Both the position numbers and the translations under genes were made by a program. Of a stretch of 21,334 nucleotides of DNA, positions 1 to 9,527 are shown in pieces. This stretch comes from Acidobacteriaceae bacterium (lineage in GTDB: Bacteria > Acidobacteriota > Terriglobia > Terriglobales > Acidobacteriaceae): assembly GCA_030039895.1 (NCBI GenBank), contig JASHUR010000117.1:1-21334 (forward strand), written 5' to 3'. The notes beneath the pieces are model-generated. The model did not search any database. It had not been told where the DNA came from and saw nothing but the letters and a program-made list of their open reading frames with translations. Position 1 is the first letter of the stretch; each line of letters opens with the position of its first letter.

Positions 1-165
1 GTATCCGCAGAGAAAGAAGTCGTAGCGCAGCCGCATGGCTTCCAGCGACCGCTCGAAGAGGTCTTTGGCGCTCGCGCGTCGAAGATGTGGTTGTCTACGG
101 TAGCAACTGAAGGTGACAAAGTGCAGATCGCCGGTCCGTTGATATCGGATGAGCAGCTTCGGCAT
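1..165 (-). CDS. REP-associated tyrosine transposase (RAYT), N-terminal part
   Basis: The gene reads leftward off the window edge, so only the first 55 codons are present. From the ATG at 163-165 the protein begins MPKLLIRYQRTGDLHFVTFS, then CYRRQP, and later LFERSLEAMRLRYDFFLCGY. These are the conserved N-terminal pieces of the Y1/RAYT transposase family (a G-D-L-H-F-V-T-F-S-C-Y-R-R strand, then an R-Y-x-F-x-L-x-G-Y strand). In that family the next residues are normally V-V-M-P-E-H-V-H, carrying the catalytic HxH pair, with the nucleophilic Tyr further on. Both lie outside the window, so activity cannot be judged. RAYTs are known to act on single-stranded REP hairpins, and two such hairpins lie immediately upstream, which supports the call. 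I see no good Shine-Dalgarno sequence. The start is chosen because the family match begins a few residues after this ATG. Confidence 0.85.
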   Translation of the reverse strand, partial: MPKLLIRYQRTGDLHFVTFSCYRRQPHLRRASAKDLFERSLEAMRLRYDFFLCGY

Positions 166-175
166 GGTGGCATCG

Positions 176-207
176 TATCCCAGGTCTCTGCGAGACCTGG
201 GGCACCC
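176..207. repeat. REP palindrome copy 1
   Basis: CCCAGGTCTC (179-188) pairs perfectly with GAGACCTGGG (192-201) around a 3-base loop, and the unit ends in GCACCC. It lies 13 bases upstream of the RAYT start codon, so it would be in the transposase mRNA leader. Its form (imperfect tandem copy nearby, conserved GGGGCACCC edge, RAYT neighbour) fits a REP element. Confidence 0.8.
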
Positions 208-235
208 ACATCGAATTTTGGTGACGATCGTTTCC

Positions 236-267
236 CATCCCACGTCTCTTCGAGATGTGGGGCACCC
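236..267. repeat. REP palindrome copy 2
   Basis: CCCACGTCTC (239-248) pairs with GAGATGTGGG (252-261) around TTC, with one G-T wobble, followed by the same GCACCC edge as copy 1. It begins exactly 60 bases after copy 1 in the same orientation. It lies about 11 bases beyond the stop codon of the LOG-family gene, so it could also shape the 3' end of that mRNA. Confidence 0.75.
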
Positions 268-277
268 GCAGACATCG

Positions 278-1216
278 CTACTTGCGGGTGCGGGCGATTT
301 CGGGGGCTTCGTCGGGTTCGGCTGTGGTCGCTTCCGCTTCAAGATGGTATTTGGTGAGGCCGTCCTTGAGGATGGCGAACGCTTCGTCGGATGTGCTGGC
401 GACCTGGAAGAGCTCGCGGTCGCCGGGTGAGATGGTTCCGCGGTCGACCAGCGCATCGAAGTTGATGATCTCGTTCCAGTAAGACGGCCCGTAGAGGACG
501 ACGGGCATTTTTTTGGCGAGCTTCTGGGTCTGCGCGAGGGTGAGGATCTCAAACATTTCGTCGAGCGTGCCGAAGCCTCCGGGAAAGACGACCAGCGCCT
601 TGGCGAGATACGCGAACCAGTACTTGCGCATGAAGAAGTAGTGGAACTCGAAGTTGAGCGACGGGGTGATATAGCGGTTGGGGAACTGCTCAAAGGGCAG
701 GCGGATGTTGAGGCCGATGGTTTTGCCTCCGGCCTCGTAGGCGCCGCGATTGGCGGCCTCCATAATGCCGGGGCCCCCGCCGGAGGTGACGACGAAGCGA
801 TGGCGGCGGGACTTGAGGGTCTTTGACCACTGCGTGAGGAGAAAGGCGAGGCGGCGCGCGTCCTCGTAATAGCGGGCCATTTCAACCGCGGCCTTGGCGC
901 GGCGAAGGCTGAGCTCGCTGGCGGTTCCCTGCTCGATCTGGTGCGAGCGGGCGGGCTGCTCATGCAGCGGGGCGCGCTGGACGGAGCCGGTGTTTTCGAG
1001 CAGCTCAAGTTCGTGATTGGCTTCATCGAGGGCGTGGAAGCGTGCGGAGCCGAAGAAGACGACGGTGTCGCGGATGTGCTCGCGGCGGAAGCGGGCAAGC
1101 GGCTCAGAGTATTCGGAGAGGATGCGGATGATGCGTCCGTCGGGGCTGTTGAGAAAGGGCGGATTTTCGTAGGCGAGCGGCGCGCTGGAGAGTGGTGCAG
1201 GGGGCTTGCGAGGCAT
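278..1216 (-). CDS. LOG-family Rossmann-fold protein (TIGR00730-like)
   Basis: A 312-residue cytoplasmic protein. It carries the nucleotide-binding motif SGGGPGIMEAANRGAYEAGG (about residues 145-164) and the family signature PGGFGTLDEMFE (about 212-223). LOG proteins were long annotated as possible lysine decarboxylases; characterised members are cytokinin riboside 5'-monophosphate phosphoribohydrolases, releasing a free base and ribose 5-phosphate. This one is longer than the compact ~190-residue plant-like LOGs: a Pro-rich N-terminus and an extra helical segment (about 60-140) precede the motif. The physiological substrate is therefore uncertain. The start is an ATG with no strong ribosome binding site. 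The small membrane-protein gene lies 57 bases upstream on the same strand, so co-transcription is possible. Confidence 0.85.
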   Translation of the reverse strand: MPRKPPAPLSSAPLAYENPPFLNSPDGRIIRILSEYSEPLARFRREHIRDTVVFFGSARFHALDEANHELELLENTGSVQRAPLHEQPARSHQIEQGTASELSLRRAKAAVEMARYYEDARRLAFLLTQWSKTLKSRRHRFVVTSGGGPGIMEAANRGAYEAGGKTIGLNIRLPFEQFPNRYITPSLNFEFHYFFMRKYWFAYLAKALVVFPGGFGTLDEMFEILTLAQTQKLAKKMPVVLYGPSYWNEIINFDALVDRGTISPGDRELFQVASTSDEAFAILKDGLTKYHLEAEATTAEPDEAPEIARTRK

Positions 1217-1273
1217 AGGCAGCTAGTTTACTCGATGCCGGAAAAACATTCTGCCTGGATTATTCAGGGCCTG

Positions 1274-1654
1274 TTAACGCTCGTTGTAGTGGATGGCGTC
1301 GTGGATTCCGATCCAGATGTTGAGGAGTCCGAGACCGGAGACGATACCGCGCGCTGCTCCGGTAAGCGCGATGGAAGCAAGGTGCGGGAAGATGAGCAGG
1401 AGGCGGTTGTCGGTCCAGAAATGCGTCCAGGGCAGGGCGATGAGGAACAGGCCGAGATAGACGCGGACGACGACGCGCACGGAGAGCTCAAGGAACTGAA
1501 GCCAGAGCGGGACGCGCGGAGGAGTGGGTTGAGGCCCTTGAGCGGAGGGGCCGGGCTGTGCACCGGATTCAGCCGGAGGCGGGCCCGCGAGTGGATCCGA
1601 AGAGCGTGCTGGAGCCGGTGATCCCTGAGAAAACAAAGTAGGCTGCTGCGTCAT
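1274..1654 (-). CDS. Small hypothetical membrane protein
   Basis: A 126-residue protein of unknown function. Residues 1-49 are rich in Pro, Ala, Ser and Gly and look disordered. Two hydrophobic stretches follow: about 52-76 (contains LELSVRVVVRVYLGLFLIAL) and about 84-117 (contains FPHLASIALTGAARGIVSGL). It therefore probably has two membrane helices with a short loop between them. I recognise no catalytic motif and assign no function. It lies just upstream of the LOG-family gene on the same strand and could be translated from the same message. An antisense frame over the same bases looks like a shadow, whereas this one has coherent membrane segments. Confidence 0.6.
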   Translation of the reverse strand: MTQQPTLFSQGSPAPARSSDPLAGPPPAESGAQPGPSAQGPQPTPPRVPLWLQFLELSVRVVVRVYLGLFLIALPWTHFWTDNRLLLIFPHLASIALTGAARGIVSGLGLLNIWIGIHDAIHYNER

Positions 1655-1739
1655 GCGGTCACTTTGATTCTAACCGCAAGCAGGGCGGAGATGGACTGAA
1701 CGCCGATATTGCGGCCATCGTTACGAGGCGGGCGAGGGC

Positions 1740-3494
1740 TTAGTGATGATGGCCGCCGGAGTGATGACCTCCGCCGGAAGAGTGGTGACCACCGCCTCCG
1801 AAGGAATGGTGGCCGCCGCCGAAGGAGTGATGTCCGCCGCCAAAGCTGTGAGAGGCTTTGTAGTGCGGCGCTTTATAGTGAGGGGCTTTGTAGGATTCGT
1901 GTCCGAAGCCGGAGTTGTGGCTGCCGCCGAACATGTGGAAGCCTCCGCTGGAGTGGGATGATTTATTGGAACCGGCGAAGGCGTTGCCCCTGTAGTTATA
2001 GGAGCGCTGATCGTAGCCGCTGCGATTGAAGCTGGCTGAGGGGGCGCGCCAGGACTGGTTGCCGCGCGATCCAAAGTAGCCGGAACGGTTGGCAAAGGGA
2101 GACCCGGTGCGTCCGCGATAGCCGGATTGATTGGCGTAGCGAAGGTTTGATCCGTAGGCCGGACGAGTGAAGTTCCCGCGAGTGAAGTTTCCTCGACTGA
2201 AGTTTCCGTAGGAGCGGCCGTAGTTGCTGTAGCTTGCTTGCCGTGCAAAGGGCGATTGCGCGCGGTTCGAGAAGCTGTTCCGGTAGCCGTAGCCTGCGCG
2301 GTTCTGGGCATATTGATTGGCGTATTGATTGCGGTAGCCGCGGTTGTAGTTCTCGCGGTAACGGTTGTTCCCGTTGTTGTAGCTGTTGTTGTAGCGTCCG
2401 TTGTATCCACTGCGGCCGTACCATCCGCGATCGCGGTTCCAGCCATAGCCCGCATACAGACGATGGGGTGCAAAGCGGGCGCGCGGGCCTCCGTAGGGCA
2501 GGCCCCAGTCGGAGACATAGGGGCTGTTGCAGTAGTAATCGGAGTGGTTGAAGAGTAGATGCTCGCCGAGCCAGTCGAGCCCCCAGCTGAGCAGGCCCCA
2601 CGGAGTGTGGTCGAAGGCGGACAGAACGATGCCGAGCCCGTACTGAATGGCCGATGAGCCGAAGGACGAGTTGAAGAAGGAGCCGATGGCTCCGAGCAGA
2701 GAGAAGCCGGGATAGGGCGTGACGGGATCGCCGTAAACGGTCCACGGATTATACGAGGGGACGTAGACAACCTGCGGGTTGGCGGGCATGAGCTGAATGT
2801 TGCCCTGGTCGTAGCTGACGGATTCCTGCGGCGAACTTTGCAGATTGCCTGCGGCCTGCGCGCGCTGGCGCATGATCTGGATGGCCTGCAGGATGTCCTG
2901 CGGCTGATTGTAGTAGGCGTTGCCGAGCGCATAAGTCCACTGGATGTTCTGGTCCATTTCTGCAAGGACCTGCGGAAATGCGGTGAGGGCTTTCACGCTG
3001 GGGTCCCAGTTTTGCTGGTCGGCTCCATAAACAATTTGCTCAGGAGCGGCGTTGCCCTGTGCCTGACGCCACTGATCGGCCTGCTGCACCTGCTGCGGGT
3101 AAGTGGATGCGGCGAGGACGAGCGCGACAATCGGGTCAGGATCAAGCGCGATGGGCGCGACGAGCTGCTCAAGCTGGTCGGGGCTCAGGCCTTGCTGCTG
3201 ATTGTATCCGTACTGGGGAGCGCTGGGTTGCGGCGGGTATCCGTAGGTGCCGGACTGGGGAGCAGGCTCAGAATATTGTTGCGCGGGCGCATCCTGGTTG
3301 TAGGTTTCGTCCGGTGGCGGAGGCGGATACGACTGCTGTTGGGCAAAGAGCCTGGCGGAGGTGATGAACGCCAGAAGCAGAACCAAAATGAGCGCAGTGC
3401 TCCGGCGATAGGTGGACCTTGTGTCAGATATACGTTGGTAGCTGATTAGCTGCCGCAGATTGCCGCGAACGCACGCTGGGGCGTGATATTGCAT
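1740..3494 (-). CDS. DUF3300 envelope protein with His/Gly-rich tail
   Basis: I start this protein (584 residues) at the ATG at 3492-3494, because GGAGAGGG sits just upstream and an N-terminal export signal then follows (hydrophobic ALILVLLLAFITSA about 34-47, then RLFAQQ). A frame extension to 3617 lacks these signs. A Gln/Pro/Tyr-rich linker precedes the DUF3300 core, which starts near residue 102 (GLSPDQLEQLVAPIALDPDP) and includes QVVYVPSYNPW. The C-terminal half is low-complexity: Arg/Asn/Tyr/Gly-rich, with GNF(S/T)RGNFTRGNFTR repeats, ending in repeated HHSFGGG units and a terminal HHH. The protein is probably exported to the periplasm or outer membrane. The function of DUF3300 is unknown to me; the tail could bind metal ions or carbohydrate, but that is inference. 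Confidence 0.85.
   Translation of the reverse strand: MQYHAPACVRGNLRQLISYQRISDTRSTYRRSTALILVLLLAFITSARLFAQQQSYPPPPPDETYNQDAPAQQYSEPAPQSGTYGYPPQPSAPQYGYNQQQGLSPDQLEQLVAPIALDPDPIVALVLAASTYPQQVQQADQWRQAQGNAAPEQIVYGADQQNWDPSVKALTAFPQVLAEMDQNIQWTYALGNAYYNQPQDILQAIQIMRQRAQAAGNLQSSPQESVSYDQGNIQLMPANPQVVYVPSYNPWTVYGDPVTPYPGFSLLGAIGSFFNSSFGSSAIQYGLGIVLSAFDHTPWGLLSWGLDWLGEHLLFNHSDYYCNSPYVSDWGLPYGGPRARFAPHRLYAGYGWNRDRGWYGRSGYNGRYNNSYNNGNNRYRENYNRGYRNQYANQYAQNRAGYGYRNSFSNRAQSPFARQASYSNYGRSYGNFSRGNFTRGNFTRPAYGSNLRYANQSGYRGRTGSPFANRSGYFGSRGNQSWRAPSASFNRSGYDQRSYNYRGNAFAGSNKSSHSSGGFHMFGGSHNSGFGHESYKAPHYKAPHYKASHSFGGGHHSFGGGHHSFGGGGHHSSGGGHHSGGHHH
1743..1880 (-). repeat. Repeats encoding YKAPH and HHSFGGG units
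   Basis: Tandem degenerate coding repeats in the 3' end of the DUF3300 gene. They specify about three YKAPH/YKASH units, then four to five GGGHHS-type units. Copy-to-copy similarity suggests expansion by slippage. Confidence 0.7.
2167..2211 (-). repeat. Three 15-bp tandem repeats encoding RGNFT/S
   Basis: Units at 2167-2181, 2182-2196 and 2197-2211 share GTGAAGTTTCC with small changes and encode consecutive five-residue repeats within the low-complexity half of the DUF3300 protein. Confidence 0.7.
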
Positions 3495-3761
3495 AGTCCC
3501 TCTCCATGGCCCGGCAAAGGATTGAGCCCGGTGCAGTCTGGATTCAATGCCTGCCACAGACCTTACAGCGGCGTTGCTCAGGGGGATGCTCCGCCGTACT
3601 GCCCCGGCAGCGGCCATTGCGCAAGCGCGTGCCGATCCGCCGCCAGATGCGAACCATAGTATTGACCCAGGATCACCGGGTTAGTTTTGTGAAATTTTGA
3701 GCTCAGCAAATGCAAGGACTTACAAGCGATTCGAGCGCGGCAGTGTCCGGAGATTTGCAGG

Positions 3762-5753
3762 TCAGCCAACGCGGCTTGGTTGAGGGGTTTTTGCAGACGG
3801 TAACTTTGATGCAGGATGAGGCAGTCTTACTGGAGTTTTGACGGAAGCAGTCTTACCCACTGGGCCTGGCTGATTCATCCGTTCGCGCACTATCGCCCGG
3901 TCGTTGCCAACTGAAATGTCGTAAATGCTATCGGGGGCATTCACCACTACGGTCCGCGGAGTATTGGCGTCCGGCGGGTTGTAGGTATAGGTGTAAGTCC
4001 TGTCGCCTGCGAAGGTCTGACTTATGAGCCTGCCATGGTTGTATGTGTTGCTCATAAGCAACCGGGGAGCTGTCCGGGCGTTAGGCGCCGCACTGAAAGT
4101 CAGGAGATGCTGCGCATCATCATAGGTATAAGTCAGAACTTCACCTGAGGGATAGGTCACGCTGGTAAGCTGCACATGCGTATCATAGCCATATCGTATG
4201 GTGTGGCCCTGGTTATCCGTAATCTCGATGATATTCTTCGCGGGCCCCGCATAGGTAAGGCTGATCCAACCCCTGCCCGGCGAGGTGAGCCGGGTAAGCC
4301 TGCGGAGATTGTCGCGCTCAAAGAGAATCTGCTGGCCTTGCGCGTTGCGAAGACCATTCTCAAGGCACAGCGCACGGTTATCGCAGGGGAGAAAAGACTC
4401 CACCAGGCCATCGAACCGAGTAAGGTCGAAGTGTTCGTGAGGGCCTGCGCTCCAACGCAGCTCGTAGGCGCGGCCTGAGTAGTACGTATCCACCCATTTG
4501 TCGCGGGCCAGGCTTGAAAAGAACCCCGCCTTTACGCGAACCAGGCTTCCAATCCCCCAGCCTGTACGCGCGACGTCGATGTTGTGCAAGTGGTCTTGAG
4601 ACCAGAGGAAATCGTCGTAGTTGTTGCTGCCGCTTATTCCAAAAGACACAGGCCACTTCCACTGCTGGCCAATACTGCGCTGGAACTGAAGCGGGAGCGG
4701 TCCGGGCATATCGAACTCAGTGTGCTCACTGGAAATTGATCCCTCGCGAAGGTCGACGATGAACAATTCAGTCGATGTGCCGGGCAGCGGGTCCTCGACA
4801 TCCGCGCAACTATGAATAACAGGCCCGGCCAGTGGCTGAATGCTCTTTGATGGCGAGTACAGGAAAAAGAGGCAGGGAAAGCCTACGCTCTGTCCCCAGG
4901 CTGTCCGGGCCGGATCAAGATCGGACGCAAAGATGTCTTCTGCCGGTATGGAAGGGTCGAGCGGCTGGTGCAACACGCTGGTGGGATCGTCATTCACAGG
5001 CAGATGCCAGTAGAGGATGGCAACATACTTGAGCAGAATACGGCGAAGCTTTGCCTGGAGCTGGCTGGCGACGAGATTGGCATCTGCTTTTTTAACGAGC
5101 GGGACGAAGTCCTGCAATCCTTCACTGGAAATAATGGCTGTGCGATTGGGTACGTCGCGCTCTGCAAATGTTGACGGCCAGTCGTGGTAGACGGGATAGA
5201 TATCGGCATCAGTAAACCCGATGAGATACGCATTCGGATCTGCAATAAGGTTCGGATGCTCCTCTTCGAGGCGGTTGTAGACGAGTTCCGCAGCATATTG
5301 CCTGCGGGACGCATTCCAATCGGCGGAATTGAGAGGCATCGGCGGCAGTACCCGCACATCCAGCGAATACTTTGTATGCAGCCAATCAGCGAAGCTCTGG
5401 AGGTTATAAGGATCGTGATGAGGACCGATCTGTATTAGATAAATCCGGCCTTTGCCCTTGAGTTCGCCGATTTTTGCGACCGGGCCCTTGTGGAGCGGAT
5501 ACTGTCTGGGAGCTTGCTGCCAAAGGCGCGCGTTCAAGGGCCGGACCGGCCGGTGAGAACGGAAATGCAGGTGAACAACGAGGCCGAGCACTACAAACAG
5601 AATTTCCGCTGCCGCAAGAATGAGCACTTTATAAACGCCACTGGCATCGGTCTTGCGGGCAGCCTTCTGAGCAGGGTTTGCGATAGTCGCGCAATGTGGA
5701 CAAACGCCGTTGGACGTTAGAGACCCACATCGCGGGCAGAGCTCCGGCTGCAT
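3762..5753 (-). CDS. Zinc-ribbon, membrane-anchored RHS/YD-repeat protein with metzincin-like middle
   Basis: About 663 residues from the ATG at 5751-5753; a TTG at 5792 would add 13 residues. An N-terminal zinc ribbon is plain (C6-P-R-C9 and C18-P-H-C21). One membrane helix follows (about 40-62, LILAAAEILFVVLGLVVHL), so the remainder is probably outside the cytoplasm. Residues about 105-290 resemble the archaemetzincin fold in layout: YLIGFTDADIYP matches the family's L-x-x-T-D-x-D-L-Y strand and is followed by an AIISS strand. The zinc-binding HExxH is absent where expected; I see KYVAILYWHLPVNDDPTSVL instead. The C-terminal third has RHS/YD-type repeats, such as ITDNQGHTIRYGYD and SYPSG-like YPSGEVLTYTYDD. 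No toxin tip or RHS core-terminating motif is visible. Role unknown; a surface or periplasmic binding protein is the mildest inference. Confidence 0.65.
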   Translation of the reverse strand: MQPELCPRCGSLTSNGVCPHCATIANPAQKAARKTDASGVYKVLILAAAEILFVVLGLVVHLHFRSHRPVRPLNARLWQQAPRQYPLHKGPVAKIGELKGKGRIYLIQIGPHHDPYNLQSFADWLHTKYSLDVRVLPPMPLNSADWNASRRQYAAELVYNRLEEEHPNLIADPNAYLIGFTDADIYPVYHDWPSTFAERDVPNRTAIISSEGLQDFVPLVKKADANLVASQLQAKLRRILLKYVAILYWHLPVNDDPTSVLHQPLDPSIPAEDIFASDLDPARTAWGQSVGFPCLFFLYSPSKSIQPLAGPVIHSCADVEDPLPGTSTELFIVDLREGSISSEHTEFDMPGPLPLQFQRSIGQQWKWPVSFGISGSNNYDDFLWSQDHLHNIDVARTGWGIGSLVRVKAGFFSSLARDKWVDTYYSGRAYELRWSAGPHEHFDLTRFDGLVESFLPCDNRALCLENGLRNAQGQQILFERDNLRRLTRLTSPGRGWISLTYAGPAKNIIEITDNQGHTIRYGYDTHVQLTSVTYPSGEVLTYTYDDAQHLLTFSAAPNARTAPRLLMSNTYNHGRLISQTFAGDRTYTYTYNPPDANTPRTVVVNAPDSIYDISVGNDRAIVRERMNQPGPVGKTASVKTPVRLPHPASKLPSAKTPQPSRVG

Positions 5754-5855
5754 GCGAACCAACGTACAGCAATGGTCCCGGCGTGACAACAAAAACCTGC
5801 AGCCGAAGCCGGCTGATGCAGAAGTAAAGCACTATAGCTTTTTGAAACCGGCCCT

Positions 5856-7664
<1,809 letters not shown>

Positions 7665-7907
7665 AGAGATTCCCTAAGCTCTTTCCTGATCTATTTGATT
7701 ACGACGCATTTCTGCTGTTTTCTAATGGCGTGAAGGCCCTGAAGTTGTGCCCGGGACTGCCGCGGGAGGCTTATGTCCGGCGCTTACGCTGCCGGTAAAG
7801 TGCGTGGCCACCTTCTTGCGATGAACCTGCTGCTCCCTTGCTGCGCTGAAAATGGCGCAAAATACCGCCAGTTCTCTTCCCTTCCAGTTTACCAGCGAAG
7901 GCTCAAC

Positions 7908-9200
7908 TTATTCGTATTTGAGGGATTCGACGGGGTCCATGCTGGCAGCACGGTTGGCGGGAAGGGTCCCGAAAATGATACCGATGGCAGCGGAGGTGGC
8001 CAGCGCAATGACGAAAGGCCACGGGCTGATGGGAATCGTGAATGAGGTAAAGAAGCGCGCCGAGAGAGGCAGCATGAGTCCGAGCAAAGCGCCGACAAAG
8101 CCTCCGCTGAGGGAGATAAAGACAGCCTCAAGCAGGAACTGGAGCTTGATTTCGCGCGCGGTGGCGCCCAGGGCCTTGCGGATGCCGATTTCGCGGATGC
8201 GGGAGCGCACCGTGGCCAGCATTATGTTCATAATGCCGACTCCGCCGACAGCAAGTGTGACGGCAGAGATGAGCAACAACACGACGGTCAGCGCGTTGGC
8301 GACAATGGCTGCGGTGGTGAGCACAGCGGTAAGGGTGGTTGCGGTGTAAACGGAGTTGGGCTGATGGCGTGACTTGACGACAGCGACGATCTCCTTCGCG
8401 GCTTCCTCGACGTCGTTACGGTCGCGGATGGAAAAGAAGATGTCCTTTACGTTGTCCGTCCCGGTGAAGTAGCGGGCGACGGAATAAGGGATGAGGACGG
8501 TTTCGTCCTCGATCTCAGTGGAGCCAAAGGTGTCGATGCTCTCTTTGAATGTGCCGATGATGGTGAAAGGAATACCGCGGAGGGCAACGGTCTGATTGAT
8601 GGCGGCGTTCTCGCCGCCGAACATCTGGCGGGCGAAGGGCACGGTGACCACGGCGACCTTGGTGTGGGTGGTTTCGTCCTCATCGTCAAAGAAGCGGCCG
8701 GAGAGAACGACCAGGTTACGCACGCGGCGATATGCGGGGCTCACACCGAGCACGAGTACGTCTTTGACGACCCCGCCGGGAAAGGTGACACGGTCATGCA
8801 TCTGGAGCAAGGGTGAGGAATATGCGACGGTAGGGACCTGCTCCTGCACGGCAAGCTCGTCCTCATGCGTGAGGAAGTCGTTGTTGACGGTGACGTTGGC
8901 GCCCGCGGAACCTCCACCCGCATAGCTGAGATCGACCATATTCGTGCCGATCTTGGAGAGCTCATTAAGGATGTACTGCTTGCCGGTGAGACCGATGGTG
9001 GCGACAAGAATGACCGATGCGGAACCGATAACCATGCCCAGAGCGGTGAGGGCGAAGCGGACCTTGCTGGTTCTGAAGCTGTCAATGGCCAGCTTGACGA
9101 TTTCGCTGAAGAGCATGGTGCGCTTGGCGCTCTCTAGGGTCCGTTGGAAAGAGCGGCGGCTGCGGTGGCGCTTCGGCGGAGGTGCGACAACAGAGTCCAT
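7908..9200 (-). CDS. MacB/FtsX-type ABC transporter permease
   Basis: A 430-residue inner-membrane protein. The MacB-like layout is clear: a short basic N-terminus, TM1 (about 48-70), a large periplasmic domain (about 71-300), then three C-terminal helices. Signature segments are GGVGIMNIMLATVRSRIREI followed by GIRKALGATAREI, and a terminal PANRAASMDPVESLKYE. Such permeases pair with an ATPase and often a membrane-fusion protein, to export peptides, macrolides or lipoproteins or to transmit force. No ATPase gene is in the window, and this protein lacks the fused ATPase of true MacB. The start is secure: AAAGGAGGT lies six bases before the ATG. The substrate cannot be inferred. Confidence 0.92.
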   Translation of the reverse strand: MDSVVAPPPKRHRSRRSFQRTLESAKRTMLFSEIVKLAIDSFRTSKVRFALTALGMVIGSASVILVATIGLTGKQYILNELSKIGTNMVDLSYAGGGSAGANVTVNNDFLTHEDELAVQEQVPTVAYSSPLLQMHDRVTFPGGVVKDVLVLGVSPAYRRVRNLVVLSGRFFDDEDETTHTKVAVVTVPFARQMFGGENAAINQTVALRGIPFTIIGTFKESIDTFGSTEIEDETVLIPYSVARYFTGTDNVKDIFFSIRDRNDVEEAAKEIVAVVKSRHQPNSVYTATTLTAVLTTAAIVANALTVVLLLISAVTLAVGGVGIMNIMLATVRSRIREIGIRKALGATAREIKLQFLLEAVFISLSGGFVGALLGLMLPLSARFFTSFTIPISPWPFVIALATSAAIGIIFGTLPANRAASMDPVESLKYE

Positions 9201-9216
9201 CTGATACCTCCTTTGA
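9192..9216 (-). promoter_or_regulatory. Strong ribosome binding site of the ABC permease gene
   Basis: On the minus strand AAAGGAGGT, a near-perfect anti-16S match, precedes the ATG at 9198-9200 with six bases between GGAGG and the start. It fixes the start and predicts efficient translation. Confidence 0.75.
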
Positions 9217-9288
9217 TCCTACTCGCGGCTTGATGGATGCAAAAGGCCCGACGAGGAGCATTTTGGGGGTAACTGACGGGAGCCGTCG

Positions 9289-9294
9289 TATGAT
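9289..9294 (+). promoter_or_regulatory. Possible -10 box of the tRNA-Ser promoter
   Basis: TATGAT lies 26 bases before the mature tRNA start, at a suitable distance. I could not find a convincing -35 element at 16-18 bases, so this is tentative. Confidence 0.35.
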
Positions 9295-9320
9295 AAAGGA
9301 AGACTGCGCCAGTCCCCCGC

Positions 9321-9410
9321 GGAGGGATGTGTGAGTGGTTGAAACAGGCGGTCTTGAAAACCGCTTTACCCGAAAGGGTAACGGGGGTTCGAATCCCTCT
9401 CCCTCCGCCA
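9321..9410 (+). tRNA. tRNA-Ser (anticodon UGA)
   Basis: The acceptor arm GGAGGGA (9321-9327) pairs with TCCCTCC (9400-9406), followed by discriminator G and an encoded CCA. The anticodon stem GCGGT/ACCGC closes the loop CTTGAAA, giving anticodon TGA, which reads UCN serine codons. The long variable arm (TTACCCGAAAGGGTAA region) is typical of class II tRNAs, and the T arm carries GTTCGAATC. A terminator follows. The 3' end of this gene is a likely attachment site, because an integrase relic begins about 190 bases downstream. Confidence 0.97.
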
Positions 9411-9453
9411 TTAACCCGTTTTAAGACATCCATAAAAATCCGACAGCAATAAA

Positions 9454-9487
9454 AATACCCCAGTAAACACTGGGGTATTGTGTTTTT
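9454..9487 (+). terminator. Rho-independent terminator after tRNA-Ser
   Basis: AATACCCCAGT (9454-9464) and ACTGGGGTATT (9469-9479) form a perfect 11-bp stem with a 4-base loop, followed by GTGTTTTT. It ends tRNA-Ser transcription. Its arms also contain the GGGGTATT word repeated further downstream. Confidence 0.8.
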
Positions 9488-9527
9488 GGGGCGTCTAATG
9501 GTGTGCGATGGAAGCCAAACCCTGGTA

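Noticed and set aside
1721..2965. A 414-residue minus-strand Thr/Ala/Pro-rich frame
   Set aside because: It is a shifted reading of the DUF3300 gene; low complexity keeps the frame open.
9082..9433. Minus-strand open frames reading EGFEPPLPFRVKRFSRPPVS and similar
   Set aside because: They are translations of the antisense strand of tRNA-Ser, a well-known source of false proteins.
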